Shown here in pieces: positions 46,215 through 55,490 of a stretch of 64,000 nucleotides of DNA (its first letter is position 1; the number at the start of each line of letters is the position of its first letter). The stretch spans positions 372,001-436,000 of the forward strand of contig NZ_JXAL01000001.1 of NCBI RefSeq assembly GCF_000829465.1, read 5' to 3'. The notes beneath the pieces were generated by a model that saw only the letters and a program-made list of their open reading frames with translations, searched no databases and had not been told where the DNA came from. The stretch comes from Cohnella kolymensis (lineage in GTDB: Bacteria; Bacillota; Bacilli; Paenibacillales; Paenibacillaceae). Both the position numbers and the translations under genes were made by a program.

Positions 46215-47519
46215 CTATACCATATGGAACTTGGGCAGCCAATCCCCGTGCGCTTCCAATAAATCGTCGCATAAGGATACGATATCGTCCATCGAGAGCT
46301 CCGCCGCCGTATGCGGATCCAGCATAGCCGCGTGGTAAATATGCTCCCGCTTGCCGGTAATGGCCGCTTCGATCGTCAGCAGCTGTGTATTGATATTCGT
46401 GCGGTTAAGCGCCGCGCACTGCGGAGGCAGATTGCCGACGTATGTAGGTGTCACGCCATTGCGGTCGACAAGGCAAGGCACTTCCACGCACGCTTCTCGC
46501 GGCAGGTTGGTGATAAGTCCGGTATTCATGACGTTGCCCCCGATTTTGAAAGGCACATTCGTCTGCATAGCTTCGAAAATGTATGATGCGTACTCGTGTG
46601 ACCGTTCGTGCTCTAAACCGGTGTTGTTCACCAGCTCTTCTCGCATCTTTTTCCAATTGGAGATCTGCTCGATACACCGCCGCGGGTATTCGTCCAATGG
46701 TATATTGAATCGCTCGATGAGTTCGGGGTAATTGCGTTTGATGAAATACGGATGATACTCTGCATTGTGTTCCGACGATTCTGTAATGTAATAACCGAAT
46801 TTGAGCATCATTTCATATCGGACCATGTCCCAATGCTTCTCTTTCTGCTTGTCCGCCGCGCGTTTTTTGATTTCCGGATATAGGTCTTCTCCATCCTTCG
46901 TCACTTCCAGAAGCCAAGCCATATGGTTAATTCCGGCGATTTTGGCCTGCACGCCCGTCTGATCCAACCCCAAGCTGTCGAACAACCCGGGGATGCATGC
47001 CTGCACGCTGTGGCACAAGCCGACCGTCTTCACGCCTCCGTAAGTGTTCATGACATTCGTTAATACGGCCATTGGGTTGGTGTAGTTCAGGAACCAGGCA
47101 TCGGGACACACCTCACGGATGTCTTCGGCGAAATCCAGCATGACCGGTATCGTCCTAAGATTCCGAAAAATGCCGCCGATCCCCACAGTGTCCGCGATTG
47201 TCTGCCTCAGACCGTATTTTTTCGGAACTTCGAAATCGGTAATCGTGCAGGGGTCGTAGCCGCCGACTTGAATGGCATTCACCACATATTTGGCACCCCG
47301 AAGCGCTTCTTTACGATCGGAATAAGCCTTAACGATACATGTGCTGCCGGAAGTCGCCTTGATGTTATGGAGCATGTTCTCGGAATCTTTGAGCCTCTCA
47401 CTATCGATGTCGTACAACGCCAATTCAAATCCTTGCAAAGCCGGAGTCAGCATGCAATCTCCAAGCACGTTTTTCGCGAAAACCGTACTCCCTGCGCCGA
47501 GGAAAGTAATTTTAGACAA
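46215..47519 (-). CDS. melA: Glycoside hydrolase family 4 alpha-galactosidase
   Basis: 434 residues. NAD- and metal-dependent GH4 enzyme. SKITFLGAGSTVFAKNVLGD binds NAD; VNAIQVGGYDPCTITDFEVP, WFLNYTNPMAVLTNVM, VGLCHSVQACIPGL (Cys/His metal ligands) and AGINHMAWLLEV are the family signatures, and their pattern fits the MelA subgroup rather than 6-phospho-glucosidases. Start is TTG at 47519, eight bases after GGAGG; the frame is open further upstream. No transporter is adjacent. Confidence 0.93.
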   Translation of the reverse strand: MSKITFLGAGSTVFAKNVLGDCMLTPALQGFELALYDIDSERLKDSENMLHNIKATSGSTCIVKAYSDRKEALRGAKYVVNAIQVGGYDPCTITDFEVPKKYGLRQTIADTVGIGGIFRNLRTIPVMLDFAEDIREVCPDAWFLNYTNPMAVLTNVMNTYGGVKTVGLCHSVQACIPGLFDSLGLDQTGVQAKIAGINHMAWLLEVTKDGEDLYPEIKKRAADKQKEKHWDMVRYEMMLKFGYYITESSEHNAEYHPYFIKRNYPELIERFNIPLDEYPRRCIEQISNWKKMREELVNNTGLEHERSHEYASYIFEAMQTNVPFKIGGNVMNTGLITNLPREACVEVPCLVDRNGVTPTYVGNLPPQCAALNRTNINTQLLTIEAAITGKREHIYHAAMLDPHTAAELSMDDIVSLCDDLLEAHGDWLPKFHMV

Positions 47520-47690
47520 GAATAACGCCTCCGTATGAAAAGGGTGACTGCTATCCCTAATGTACTTTATGCCGGGCTCAAAAAGTATAGATCGAACACG
47601 CAACTATATGGACATTTGACGTTTTTTTGCTAATGTAGAGGGAAAAGAAACTGCGCGGGTGAGTATATGAATCCGGATCATCGGTATGTA

Positions 47691-48614
47691 TTAGCGTGCG
47701 GTGGTGAGCTCCGGTGCCGGTACTCTCTTGCTGCTCTCTGTACTGATCCAGACGAGGCCCGCTGCCATACAAAGTGTGCCGGCAAGCTGCCAGCCCGAGA
47801 TGCTCTCCCGGAAGAAAGCGAACCCGACAACCATAGCAGACGCCGGAACAACGTAGCGGAAAAAGTTCGAGCGTGTGGCGCCAATTTTTAACATACAAGT
47901 GTTCCAGACACTAAAAGCGATGAAGGTACAAAACAGCGCATTATAAGCAATGGCGGTGTAGTGTCCCGCTGTAAGCTGTGCCCAGTCCACTTTCCCCCAA
48001 GAGCCGATTGTCATCGGGATCATGAACAGAGATCCGAACATGATTACCCAAGTGCTGACCCGAAGGGCGGAATATTGCTTCATCAACGGCATACATGCGA
48101 CATTGTATATGCCTCCGATGATACCGGTGGACAGAGCAATAAGATTACCGACCATATTGTCCGACGACAAGCTCATGCCTTGTCCTCCGCCGACGATAAT
48201 CAGACTGACCCCGGCCATCGCTGCGGCAGCGCCGACGGCAAGCCGCGCCGAGAACTTTTCCTTAAAGAACAATGGTGCGAAAAGAGCCGCAAAGATCGGC
48301 CAAGGCGCAATACTGAGCAATGACGCATTGGCCAGTGTTGTATATTTAATGGAATACATAACGGTCATCTCCAGCAGAGTGACACCGAACAAACCGATTA
48401 ACGCGAGCTTTAGCGCGACCTTCCACGGAATGCCGACACTGCCTTCTGTGATTTTCAGGAGCACAAAAAACAATGGCGCAGCCAAGCCGAAACGAAGAAA
48501 ATTGAACAACATCGGATCAAAAGTATCCATCGCCAGGCGCTGAACGCCGAAATTGGCTCCCCAGATCGCCGCCACGAGCACCAGGCCCAAGTAGTACATC
48601 CATTTTGTCGTCAT
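47691..48614 (-). CDS. EamA/DMT-superfamily transporter
   Basis: 307 residues, ten predicted membrane helices in two EamA repeats. First repeat VLVAAIWGANFGVQRLAMDTF with FLRFGLAAPLFFVLL; second repeat begins at GNLIALSTGIIGGIYNVACM. Substrate unknown; relatives export amino acids or metabolites. It follows the HxlR gene by 39 bp on the same strand, so both are probably co-transcribed. Confidence 0.87.
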   Translation of the reverse strand: MTTKWMYYLGLVLVAAIWGANFGVQRLAMDTFDPMLFNFLRFGLAAPLFFVLLKITEGSVGIPWKVALKLALIGLFGVTLLEMTVMYSIKYTTLANASLLSIAPWPIFAALFAPLFFKEKFSARLAVGAAAAMAGVSLIIVGGGQGMSLSSDNMVGNLIALSTGIIGGIYNVACMPLMKQYSALRVSTWVIMFGSLFMIPMTIGSWGKVDWAQLTAGHYTAIAYNALFCTFIAFSVWNTCMLKIGATRSNFFRYVVPASAMVVGFAFFRESISGWQLAGTLCMAAGLVWISTESSKRVPAPELTTAR

Positions 48615-48653
48615 CAGTCAATGTCTGCTCCATTCCATTGTCATATCACAATC

Positions 48654-48986
48654 TTAGCGGGGCGTTCGCGCCACAGGCTCAACCCAAGCTTGCGACCATT
48701 TGGTGATCTCCGCAAACACCGGCTCCAGCGCCATGCCTTTGTCCGTCAGCGAATACTCTATGCGAACCGGGGTTTCCGGAAACACCTCTCGCCGTACAAT
48801 TCCTTCTTGCTCCAAATCCTTTAGCCGTTCAGACAGCAGTCTTCCGCTGATGCTCGGAAGCGCCGCTTCTATTTCGCTGAATCGCTGGGTCCCCTTCAAT
48901 AGCTGAAAAATGATCAGACCCGCCCAACGCTTGCTCACGATTTGCATGCCCTTCTCAAAACGGGGGCAAAGTAACGCCTGTTCCAT
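48654..48986 (-). CDS. HxlR-family transcriptional regulator
   Basis: 110 residues. CPRFEKGMQIVSKRWAGLII, QRFSEIEAALPSISGRLLSERLK and EYSLTDKGMALEPVFAEI define the HxlR winged helix. The ATG at 48986 is favoured because GAGG lies six bases before it; a GTG nine bases upstream is alternative. It diverges from catE and precedes an exporter, suggesting control of both by quinone or aldehyde stress, as seen for other HxlR proteins. That is inference. Confidence 0.9.
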   Translation of the reverse strand: MEQALLCPRFEKGMQIVSKRWAGLIIFQLLKGTQRFSEIEAALPSISGRLLSERLKDLEQEGIVRREVFPETPVRIEYSLTDKGMALEPVFAEITKWSQAWVEPVARTPR

Positions 48987-49134
48987 GGCATTCACCTCAA
49001 CTTACACATTATAACAAAAATATGCATTAAACAAGGTTACTCGGCATAATCACTTTACTTGACACTACTAATGCAATATTTTATAGTTGGTTACGAAAAG
49101 TAATTATTAATTTTCATTTAGGAGGAACAGCGAT

Positions 49135-49996
49135 ATGCCTCATTCCATACACCCGGACACCAGCCTTGGCGAAGTTAAGCTGAAGGTTAAGAATCTCGAA
49201 CGGTCGGCGCGATTTTATGAAGACGTTGTGGGACTAAAAGTATTAAAACAAGACAGCAGCACCGTATACTTTACTACCGACGGACAAAAACCGCTGCTCA
49301 TTCTGGAAGCTCATCCGGACTCGGTTATTTTGCCCCAAAGAACGACCACCGGTCTTTACCATTTTGCGATTCTCTTGCCGGATCGAAAACATCTTGGACT
49401 TGCGCTGCGCAATCTGATCCAAGCGCAGATTCATATCGGGCAGGCGGATCATCTCGTCAGCGAAGCCCTGTACATCTCGGATCCGGAAGGCAACGGCATT
49501 GAAATTTACCGCGATCGCCCTCGCGACACTTGGAAACGCGACGCGCAAGGAAATTACGAGATGGCCACGGATCCGATCGAATGGGAGAGCTTGCTGGAGG
49601 AAGCCGGTGACGACTCGTGGAGCGGTCTTCCGCCGGAAACGATAATCGGCCATGTCCACCTGCACGTTGCCGATCTGAAAAGCTCGAACGAATTTTACAC
49701 CCGCTTGCTCGGATTTGATATCGTCGGCAACTATGCGGCTTCTCCGCTTTGTTCGTATCTGCAGGCGGCTACCACCACCATTTGGGGCTAAACATATGGC
49801 TGGAGCCGGCGCCCCTAATCCACCTGCCCATGCGACCGGCTTGGACTACTACACGATCATGTTCCCGAACCGGACCGAACGCGATGACGTCGTGCAGCGT
49901 CTTCAAGAGGCCGGGGTTTCGACGTACGAGCAAAACTCGGCCTTGTTCGTGAATGACCCTTCTAACAATCGAATCAAGTTGGCTGTTGAAGCCTAA
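49135..49996 (+). CDS. catE: Catechol-2,3-dioxygenase-like VOC protein, CatE type (two frameshifts)
   Basis: About 287 residues after repair. Extradiol dioxygenase fold with two glyoxalase/VOC modules. First module: LGEVKLKVKNLERSARFYED ... YISDPEGNGIEIYRDRP. Second: IGHVHLHVADLKSSNEFYTR, then, after adding a base near 49742, ALFVSAGGYHHHLGLNIW. A second missing base (G near 49803) restores GAGAPNPPAHATGLDYYTIM and FVNDPSNNRIKLAVEA. His/Glu metal ligands are in these stretches. AGGAGG precedes the ATG. Matches Bacillus CatE in architecture; divergent from an HxlR regulator, as CatE genes are from CatR-like genes. Confidence 0.9.
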
Positions 49997-50009
49997 GGAG
50001 GTTTATGTA

Positions 50010-50726
50010 ATGTCTTTAAAAGGAAAACGTGTTGTCGTTGTCGGAGGTACTTCAGGGATCGGATTAGCCACTGCCAAAGCTTTTGCCGAGGAGTCGGCTC
50101 AGGTCATCATAGCGAGTCGCTCGGCATCCAAACTTGCCGATGCCAAACGTACGCTGGGTGACCAAGTGGAAGGCTATGAGCTTGATTTCCGCGATGAAGG
50201 GAAGCTGACGGAGTTTTTCACCAAGGTCGGCAATTTCGATCACCTTGTCATCACCGCAGGAGACGGCGCTATGGGACCGTTCAGCGAACTGCCTGTCAAC
50301 GCTGTAAAAGAAGCTTTCGACAGCAAATTCTGGGGGCAATACGTAACGGCTAAAGCGGCTGTTCCTTACTTGAACAAAGCCGGCTCAATCACGCTCACTT
50401 CCGGTGTATACGGCATTCGGCCGCCAAAAGGTGCTTCTACTCTAGCGTCCATCAATTCCGCCATCGAAGGATTGGTACGCGGACTTGCCGTCGATCTTGC
50501 TCCAATCCGGGTGAACGTCGTTTCCCCTGGGATCGTGGATACGCCGATCTACGCGGGCATGCCGGATGCGCAGCGGGACGCCATGTTTGACGGTATCGCC
50601 GGGCAACTGCCTGTCGGACGTATCGCCCAGCCTGTGGATATCGGTCAATCATATGTCTATTTGGCGAAAAACGGCTTTACTACCGGTACATCAGTGCTCG
50701 TCGACGGCGGCGCTCACCTGGTGTAA
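50010..50726 (+). CDS. Short-chain dehydrogenase/reductase
   Basis: 238 residues, classical SDR. KRVVVVGGTSGIGLATAKAF binds NAD(P). The active-site segment is SITLTSGVYGIRPPKGASTL; the usual YxxxK tyrosine is not obvious, as in divergent SDRs lacking it (here ASTLASINSAIEGLVRGLAV). VNVVSPGIVDTPIYAGM follows. Start at 50010 follows GGAGG by eight bases, 13 bp after catE, so they are co-transcribed. Catalytic activity is uncertain because of the missing tyrosine. Confidence 0.88.
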   Translation: MSLKGKRVVVVGGTSGIGLATAKAFAEESAQVIIASRSASKLADAKRTLGDQVEGYELDFRDEGKLTEFFTKVGNFDHLVITAGDGAMGPFSELPVNAVKEAFDSKFWGQYVTAKAAVPYLNKAGSITLTSGVYGIRPPKGASTLASINSAIEGLVRGLAVDLAPIRVNVVSPGIVDTPIYAGMPDAQRDAMFDGIAGQLPVGRIAQPVDIGQSYVYLAKNGFTTGTSVLVDGGAHLV

Positions 50727-50740
50727 GCCGACTGAACATT

Positions 50741-50781
50741 AAAAACCTCACCGTCCTCCGTTAAGGATGGTGAGGTTTTTT
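50741..50781. terminator. Bidirectional terminator
   Basis: AAAAACCTCACC and GGTGAGGTTTTTT flank a short loop between the SDR gene and the convergent LtaS-like gene, whose last codons it overlaps. Confidence 0.9.
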
Positions 50782-52641
50782 CCTGCTTTCGGCGAACCGG
50801 TTGAGATCCCCGTAAATCACTTTGTCCGAGAACTTCAGATGCGTCTGGGCTTGTTGTTTCAACGGCTCACAGAACGCGCCGTCTATCTTTTCACCTGTTC
50901 TCTTGTTGTAGCATTTGCCATTCGTGTATACGAAATTTTCAGTAATGAAGCTGCCGTCCCGCAGCACTGCAAAATCAGGCTTGTTAAGAGCGAACAGATC
51001 ATGCCCGAACCCCAGCCCCCGCAGTGAAATGTTCCCCGCCAAATGCAGAATGGTCGGCTTCACATCCACTTGTCCGGACACCGAGCTTATCCTTTTACCC
51101 TTCACGCCCGGAATGTGAATGATCAACGGAACCCGCTGCAGCTGCACATGGTCAACGGCGCTCAGCTTCTCCTTGCCAAGAAACATGGCCATCGCTTTTC
51201 GATGTTTCTTGGATATGCCGTAATGATCGCCATACAGAATGAATATCGAATTCTCATACAGGCCGGCCGCCTTCACCGAGTCGAAGAATTGCTTCAGCGC
51301 CTCATCCATGTATCTCACTGTCGTAACGTATCGGTTTAGCGTTTTGGAGTTGGAGTTGTATTGCGGAATCAGTCTGTCCTCCTCCTCCAATGTAAACGGA
51401 TAATGATTGGTCAGGGTGATCAGCTTTGCATAGAACGGCTGCGGCAGCACACGGACTTTCTCCACCGACTGCTCGAAGAACGGAATATCCTTCAGTCCCC
51501 AGCCGACGGAGTTTTCCGCAGTTACTTCATAATCCTCTGCGGAGAAAAACCGTTCATAGCCCAGCGTTTTATACATTTGTTCGCGGTTCCAGAATGTCTT
51601 GTCATTCGCATGCAAAGCAACCGGGTAGTACCCGTTTTCCTTCAGCTGCTTGGGTATGGAGTAATACTTGTTATGGCTGTGGGTGAAAAAAACCGCTCCG
51701 CTCGGCAGCGGATAGAGCATGTTATCGACAGTAAACTCAGCGTCCGATGTTTTGCCTTGGCCTGTCTGATGGTAGAACTGATCGAAATAAAAGCTCTCTT
51801 TAATTAGGCTGTTCAGGAACGGAGTCAGCTCGTAGCCGAGCATCTCCCGCTCCAGCATGACGCTTTGCAGAGACTCCATGGATACGATAAAAATATTGCG
51901 TTCCTTCGCCAAACCGAACATTTTCGGATTCAATTTATCCTTGGGTTCAGCGTCCAGATAGGCTTTCACCACCGCTAAATCTTCACTGTTGGACAGCACC
52001 GTTCTCGTTTCCATCCTGGTGGTCACAACCGCATCATAGACCAGGTAATTGAAGGCTCCGATACTTTTCACAACCATTTGGCGGTCAAAGGTTCTGGTCA
52101 GCAATCCGGGACGGACGATCTCCACCATGCATAGATTCAGCAAAAATAGAGTTACAGCAAAACCGATCGTAAACAAGCTTTGGGTGCGCCTCACCGAAAC
52201 GATGCGATAATTCCTCATACGCATCATGATCAGAAGCAATGCGGTATCGGCGAACACGAAAATATCAGAAACGCGCAGAAGGTCGAAAATACTCGCCCCC
52301 AATTGCCATATATGGGTCGTCTCCCGCATGATCGAGAAGGTGATGAAGTCGTTGAAGAAGCGATAATACAGCATGTTTGCCAACAACATCAAACCCGACA
52401 CCGCGCTGACAATGATCACCGCCCTATGCGGGCGGTCCTTCAGAAGCAACAGGCTTAGGCCAAGCAGCACGAGTATGGAACTGGCCGGGCTAATGAAAAG
52501 AATAAGTTCCTGGTACCAACCGGTGACGGGCAATTCAAACTGCAAACGATGCGTTAAGTAAGTTTTCAGCCAAATCAGGCAAACAGCCAGAAACAAAAAT
52601 CGACTCTGTGTCCCGCCTGCTAAGCGCGCTAGAAATTTCAA
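50761..52641 (-). CDS. Lipoteichoic acid synthase-like phosphoglycerol transferase
   Basis: 626 residues. Five membrane helices (about residues 10-200) precede an extracellular sulfatase-fold domain. The LtaS catalytic threonine lies in QTGQGKTSDAEFTVDNM; metal ligands are in NIFIVSMESLQS (Glu) and FILYGDHYGISKK (Asp/His). LtaS family members polymerise glycerol phosphate from phosphatidylglycerol. Start is TTG at 52641, with GAGGGGG about eight bases upstream; an ATG at 52683 is also open. It is divergent from the YkoS-like gene at 52807. Confidence 0.92.
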   Translation of the reverse strand: MKFLARLAGGTQSRFLFLAVCLIWLKTYLTHRLQFELPVTGWYQELILFISPASSILVLLGLSLLLLKDRPHRAVIIVSAVSGLMLLANMLYYRFFNDFITFSIMRETTHIWQLGASIFDLLRVSDIFVFADTALLLIMMRMRNYRIVSVRRTQSLFTIGFAVTLFLLNLCMVEIVRPGLLTRTFDRQMVVKSIGAFNYLVYDAVVTTRMETRTVLSNSEDLAVVKAYLDAEPKDKLNPKMFGLAKERNIFIVSMESLQSVMLEREMLGYELTPFLNSLIKESFYFDQFYHQTGQGKTSDAEFTVDNMLYPLPSGAVFFTHSHNKYYSIPKQLKENGYYPVALHANDKTFWNREQMYKTLGYERFFSAEDYEVTAENSVGWGLKDIPFFEQSVEKVRVLPQPFYAKLITLTNHYPFTLEEEDRLIPQYNSNSKTLNRYVTTVRYMDEALKQFFDSVKAAGLYENSIFILYGDHYGISKKHRKAMAMFLGKEKLSAVDHVQLQRVPLIIHIPGVKGKRISSVSGQVDVKPTILHLAGNISLRGLGFGHDLFALNKPDFAVLRDGSFITENFVYTNGKCYNKRTGEKIDGAFCEPLKQQAQTHLKFSDKVIYGDLNRFAESRKKPHHP

Positions 52642-52806
52642 GGATCGATCCCCCTCAAATGAACTAGCATTTAGGCTTAACACATTTTGCCAAATTATTC
52701 AGCTGTTCGGATCGTGCCGGTCTGTAAGACGATAGTCGTATTTTATTTACTAAATACAGGAATAATAGAGCCCTCAGCATATCCTGACACTGCTTATGGA
52801 GGGACC

Positions 52807-54499
52807 ATGCCTCAATCGACACAACCGGCCGCCGAACGAAAAGCGATTATACTGGCCTTATTATTATTGGCGATTTACGTTTCCCCGCTGTTCATTCTAG
52901 GTGAAGATGCCCATATTCGGGTACATGATAATCTGGATTCCAACATCGCTTGGTACAAGGTGCTTGTACGGAGCGGCGAATGGTTCGGCGGAGTGAATGC
53001 TTCCATCGAGCAAGTGATCGGCGGCTTGCCGCGCAACGCCTTCGGCACCGAATTCAGTGGAATTGTACTGCTTCATGCCCTTTTCCCGTCCATGATCGCT
53101 TATGCGCTGAGCCAGACCATCACGCGTATATTTGCTTTTATCGGCATGTACCTGCTGCTGAAAAACCATTTCGTAACGAAGCCGGAACATTGGGCGATTC
53201 GTGTTTTCGTCGCGCTCGCTTTCGCGCTGACCCCCTTCTGGCCGTCAGGTATGCTGAGCACACTCGGGATGCCGCTGGCGCTTTGGGCTTTCCTCAACAT
53301 TCGCTCCCGTCGCTCCGGTTGGGTGGAGTGGGTTGCCTTGGGATTGCTGCCGCTGTACTCAAGTCTTGTGCTCGGCTTTTTTTTCTTTTTGGTCGCTATA
53401 GGAATACTCTGGCTCCGCGATGTGATGGTCAGGCGAGATTGGAACCCTATGTTTCTCGGCAGCATTGCTTTCATGACCGGCATGTTCCTTCTGGTCGAGT
53501 ACCGGCTTGTTTACTCACTGGTGCTGAACGATGAACCGACCAGCCGGAATGAGTTTGTCTCCTCCCGGTTAAATTTATGGCGCAGCGTCAAGCTCACCTT
53601 CACCAATTTCATCTTGGGACACAACCACGTCGCAACCGTGCATACATTGGTCATTTTACCGGTGACCCTGATCGTCTTCTACTTAGTGGCAGCACAAAAA
53701 AAAGCGAGGCGGAACGGAAAGCCTGTTTCTCGTTCTCCTCGGCATTAATCTGGCATTGTCCGCCTGGTATGCGTTCTGGTTCAATCAGGCTTGGCATCCG
53801 TTAAAAGAACAGTTCAGCCTGCTTAACACGTTTAACTTTGCGCGGTTTCACTTTCTTAGGCCGCTCGTCATCTATCTGGGGTTTGCTCTGGCTTGTCTGA
53901 TTTTATGGAAAATGGGCCGAGCAGGACGGCGCGCTGCCATGGCGGCACTGGCGCTTCAAATTGCGGTGCTTTTCTGTACGAATGAGGAGCTCGTCTACCG
54001 CAAGACAGCCGCGCCCAGCGTCCGTGAGTTTTATGCCGAACGGCAATTTGCCGGCATACGTGCCGCCATCGGATTGCCGCCGGACACGTACCGGGTGGCA
54101 AGTATCGGCCTGCACCCGGCGATTCCGCAATATAACGGCTTCTACACGCTGGATACGTATAACAACTTTTACCCACTAGCTTATAAGCACCGTTTTCGCA
54201 CAATCATTGCCCAAGAACTCGACAAGAACGAACAGTTGAAAACGTATTTCGATACCTGGGGCGGAAGGTGTTATATTTTCGTCAATGAACTGGGCAAGAA
54301 ATATGATTTCCGCAAGGACTCGCACAAACGTATTCATCATCTGCAGCTCAACACCCGAGCCTTCAAGGAGATGGGCGGGAGATACATTTTCTCATCCGTG
54401 GAAATTATGAATGCCGAGGGCAACAGACTGGAGCTGTTCGGTGTATTCGAGGACGAGCAATCGGCATGGCGAATTTACGTTTATAAGGTCACTTTGTAA
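52807..54499 (+). CDS. DUF6044/YkoS-like multi-pass membrane protein (one frameshift)
   Basis: About 563 residues after repair. Around twelve membrane segments with a large C-terminal soluble part. N-terminal YVSPLFILGEDAHIRVHDNL and the loop around NASIEQVIGGLPRNAFGTE match the YfhO/YkoS-type putative glycosyltransferases of Bacillus. The frame breaks at the run of eight A at 53696-53703; seven A give KKRGGTESLFLVLLGINL and join to the second half (TYRVASIGLHPAIPQYNGFY). ATG at 52807 has GGAGGG only a few bases upstream, so the start is uncertain. Its last 19 bp overlap the epimerase gene on the other strand. Confidence 0.8.
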
Positions 54500-55464
54500 T
54501 ACTCCTTGTACCAGTTCACGAAATGGGAGAGACCGGTCTCCAGGCCGGTGGATGGTTCGAAGCCGAGCTCTTGCCTTGTTAATGAGATATCCGCAAAAGT
54601 ATCTGCCACGTCGCCCGCAGGCATCACATCGAGCTTGAGAATCGCTTCCTTGCCGAGCAGTCTTTCAAGAATCTGAATAAAGCGCAGCAGCTCGACCGGC
54701 TTGCTGTTCCCGAAGTTATAGATGGCGGCCGGCACCGGTTTGTCGACGGTTGCTGACGGCGGGTGCGACAGCACCTTTTCGATCCCCAGAATCACATCGT
54801 CCACATACGTAAAATCTCTTTTGGATTTCCCGTAGTTGTACACCGTGATCGGTTCCCCCAGCAGGATGCTTTTCGTAAATTTGAAATAGGCCATATCCGG
54901 TCTTCCCCAAGGGCCGTACACCGTAAAAAAACGCATGCCGGTGGTGGGCAGGCCGAAGCTGCTGCTGTAGGCGTGCGCGATGAGCTCATTCGCCTTCTTG
55001 GTCGCCGCGTACAAGCTTGCCGGGCGGTCCGTGCGGTCTTCAACGGAAAAAGGGGTGCCCGGACGATTTCCGTACACTGAACTGGAAGAGGCATAAATGA
55101 AGTGCTTCACCCGTTGGAGGCGTGAGGCTTCGATCATCGTGGAGAAACCTTGTAAATTGGACGATACGTATTGTTCGGGATGAGTCAGACTGTGACGGAC
55201 GCCGGCTTGAGCGGCCAGGTGAATGACAGTGTCCGCACTATGCTGCTCTAGAACGCGCGCAACGGCATTTAAGTCCGTGACATCGGCTTGATGAAAGGTG
55301 AACGACGAGGAGTCACTGAGCAGCTGCAAACGGCCGCGCTTAAGACCGGTGTCATAGTAGTCGTTCAGATTATCGACACCTGCGACGGTATAACCTTTGC
55401 GCAGCAGGTGACGTGACAGATGAAATCCGATAAAGCCGGCGGCGCCGGTTATTACAATGCTCAC
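54481..55464 (-). CDS. NAD-dependent nucleotide-sugar epimerase (UDP-glucuronate 4-epimerase-like)
   Basis: 327 residues, extended SDR. MSIVITGAAGFIGFHLSRHL binds NAD; catalytic Ser region YASSSSVYGNRPGTPF and YxxxK in SLYAATKKANELIAHAYS. The segment FFTVYGPWGRPDMAYFKFT is typical of UDP-glucuronate/UDP-galacturonate 4-epimerases. The adjacent UDP-glucose dehydrogenase makes that substrate. GTG start, AAGGAGG nine bases upstream. Last gene of the FTR1-glycan operon. Confidence 0.9.
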   Translation of the reverse strand: MSIVITGAAGFIGFHLSRHLLRKGYTVAGVDNLNDYYDTGLKRGRLQLLSDSSSFTFHQADVTDLNAVARVLEQHSADTVIHLAAQAGVRHSLTHPEQYVSSNLQGFSTMIEASRLQRVKHFIYASSSSVYGNRPGTPFSVEDRTDRPASLYAATKKANELIAHAYSSSFGLPTTGMRFFTVYGPWGRPDMAYFKFTKSILLGEPITVYNYGKSKRDFTYVDDVILGIEKVLSHPPSATVDKPVPAAIYNFGNSKPVELLRFIQILERLLGKEAILKLDVMPAGDVADTFADISLTRQELGFEPSTGLETGLSHFVNWYKEYYKVTL

Positions 55465-55490
55465 ATTCCCGCGCCTCCTTTCTCTCTGAA

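Noticed and set aside
49715-49996. Separate small gene for a single VOC domain
   Set aside because: It is the tail of catE displaced by two single-base errors. The start lies inside the previous coding region and no ribosome binding site is seen.
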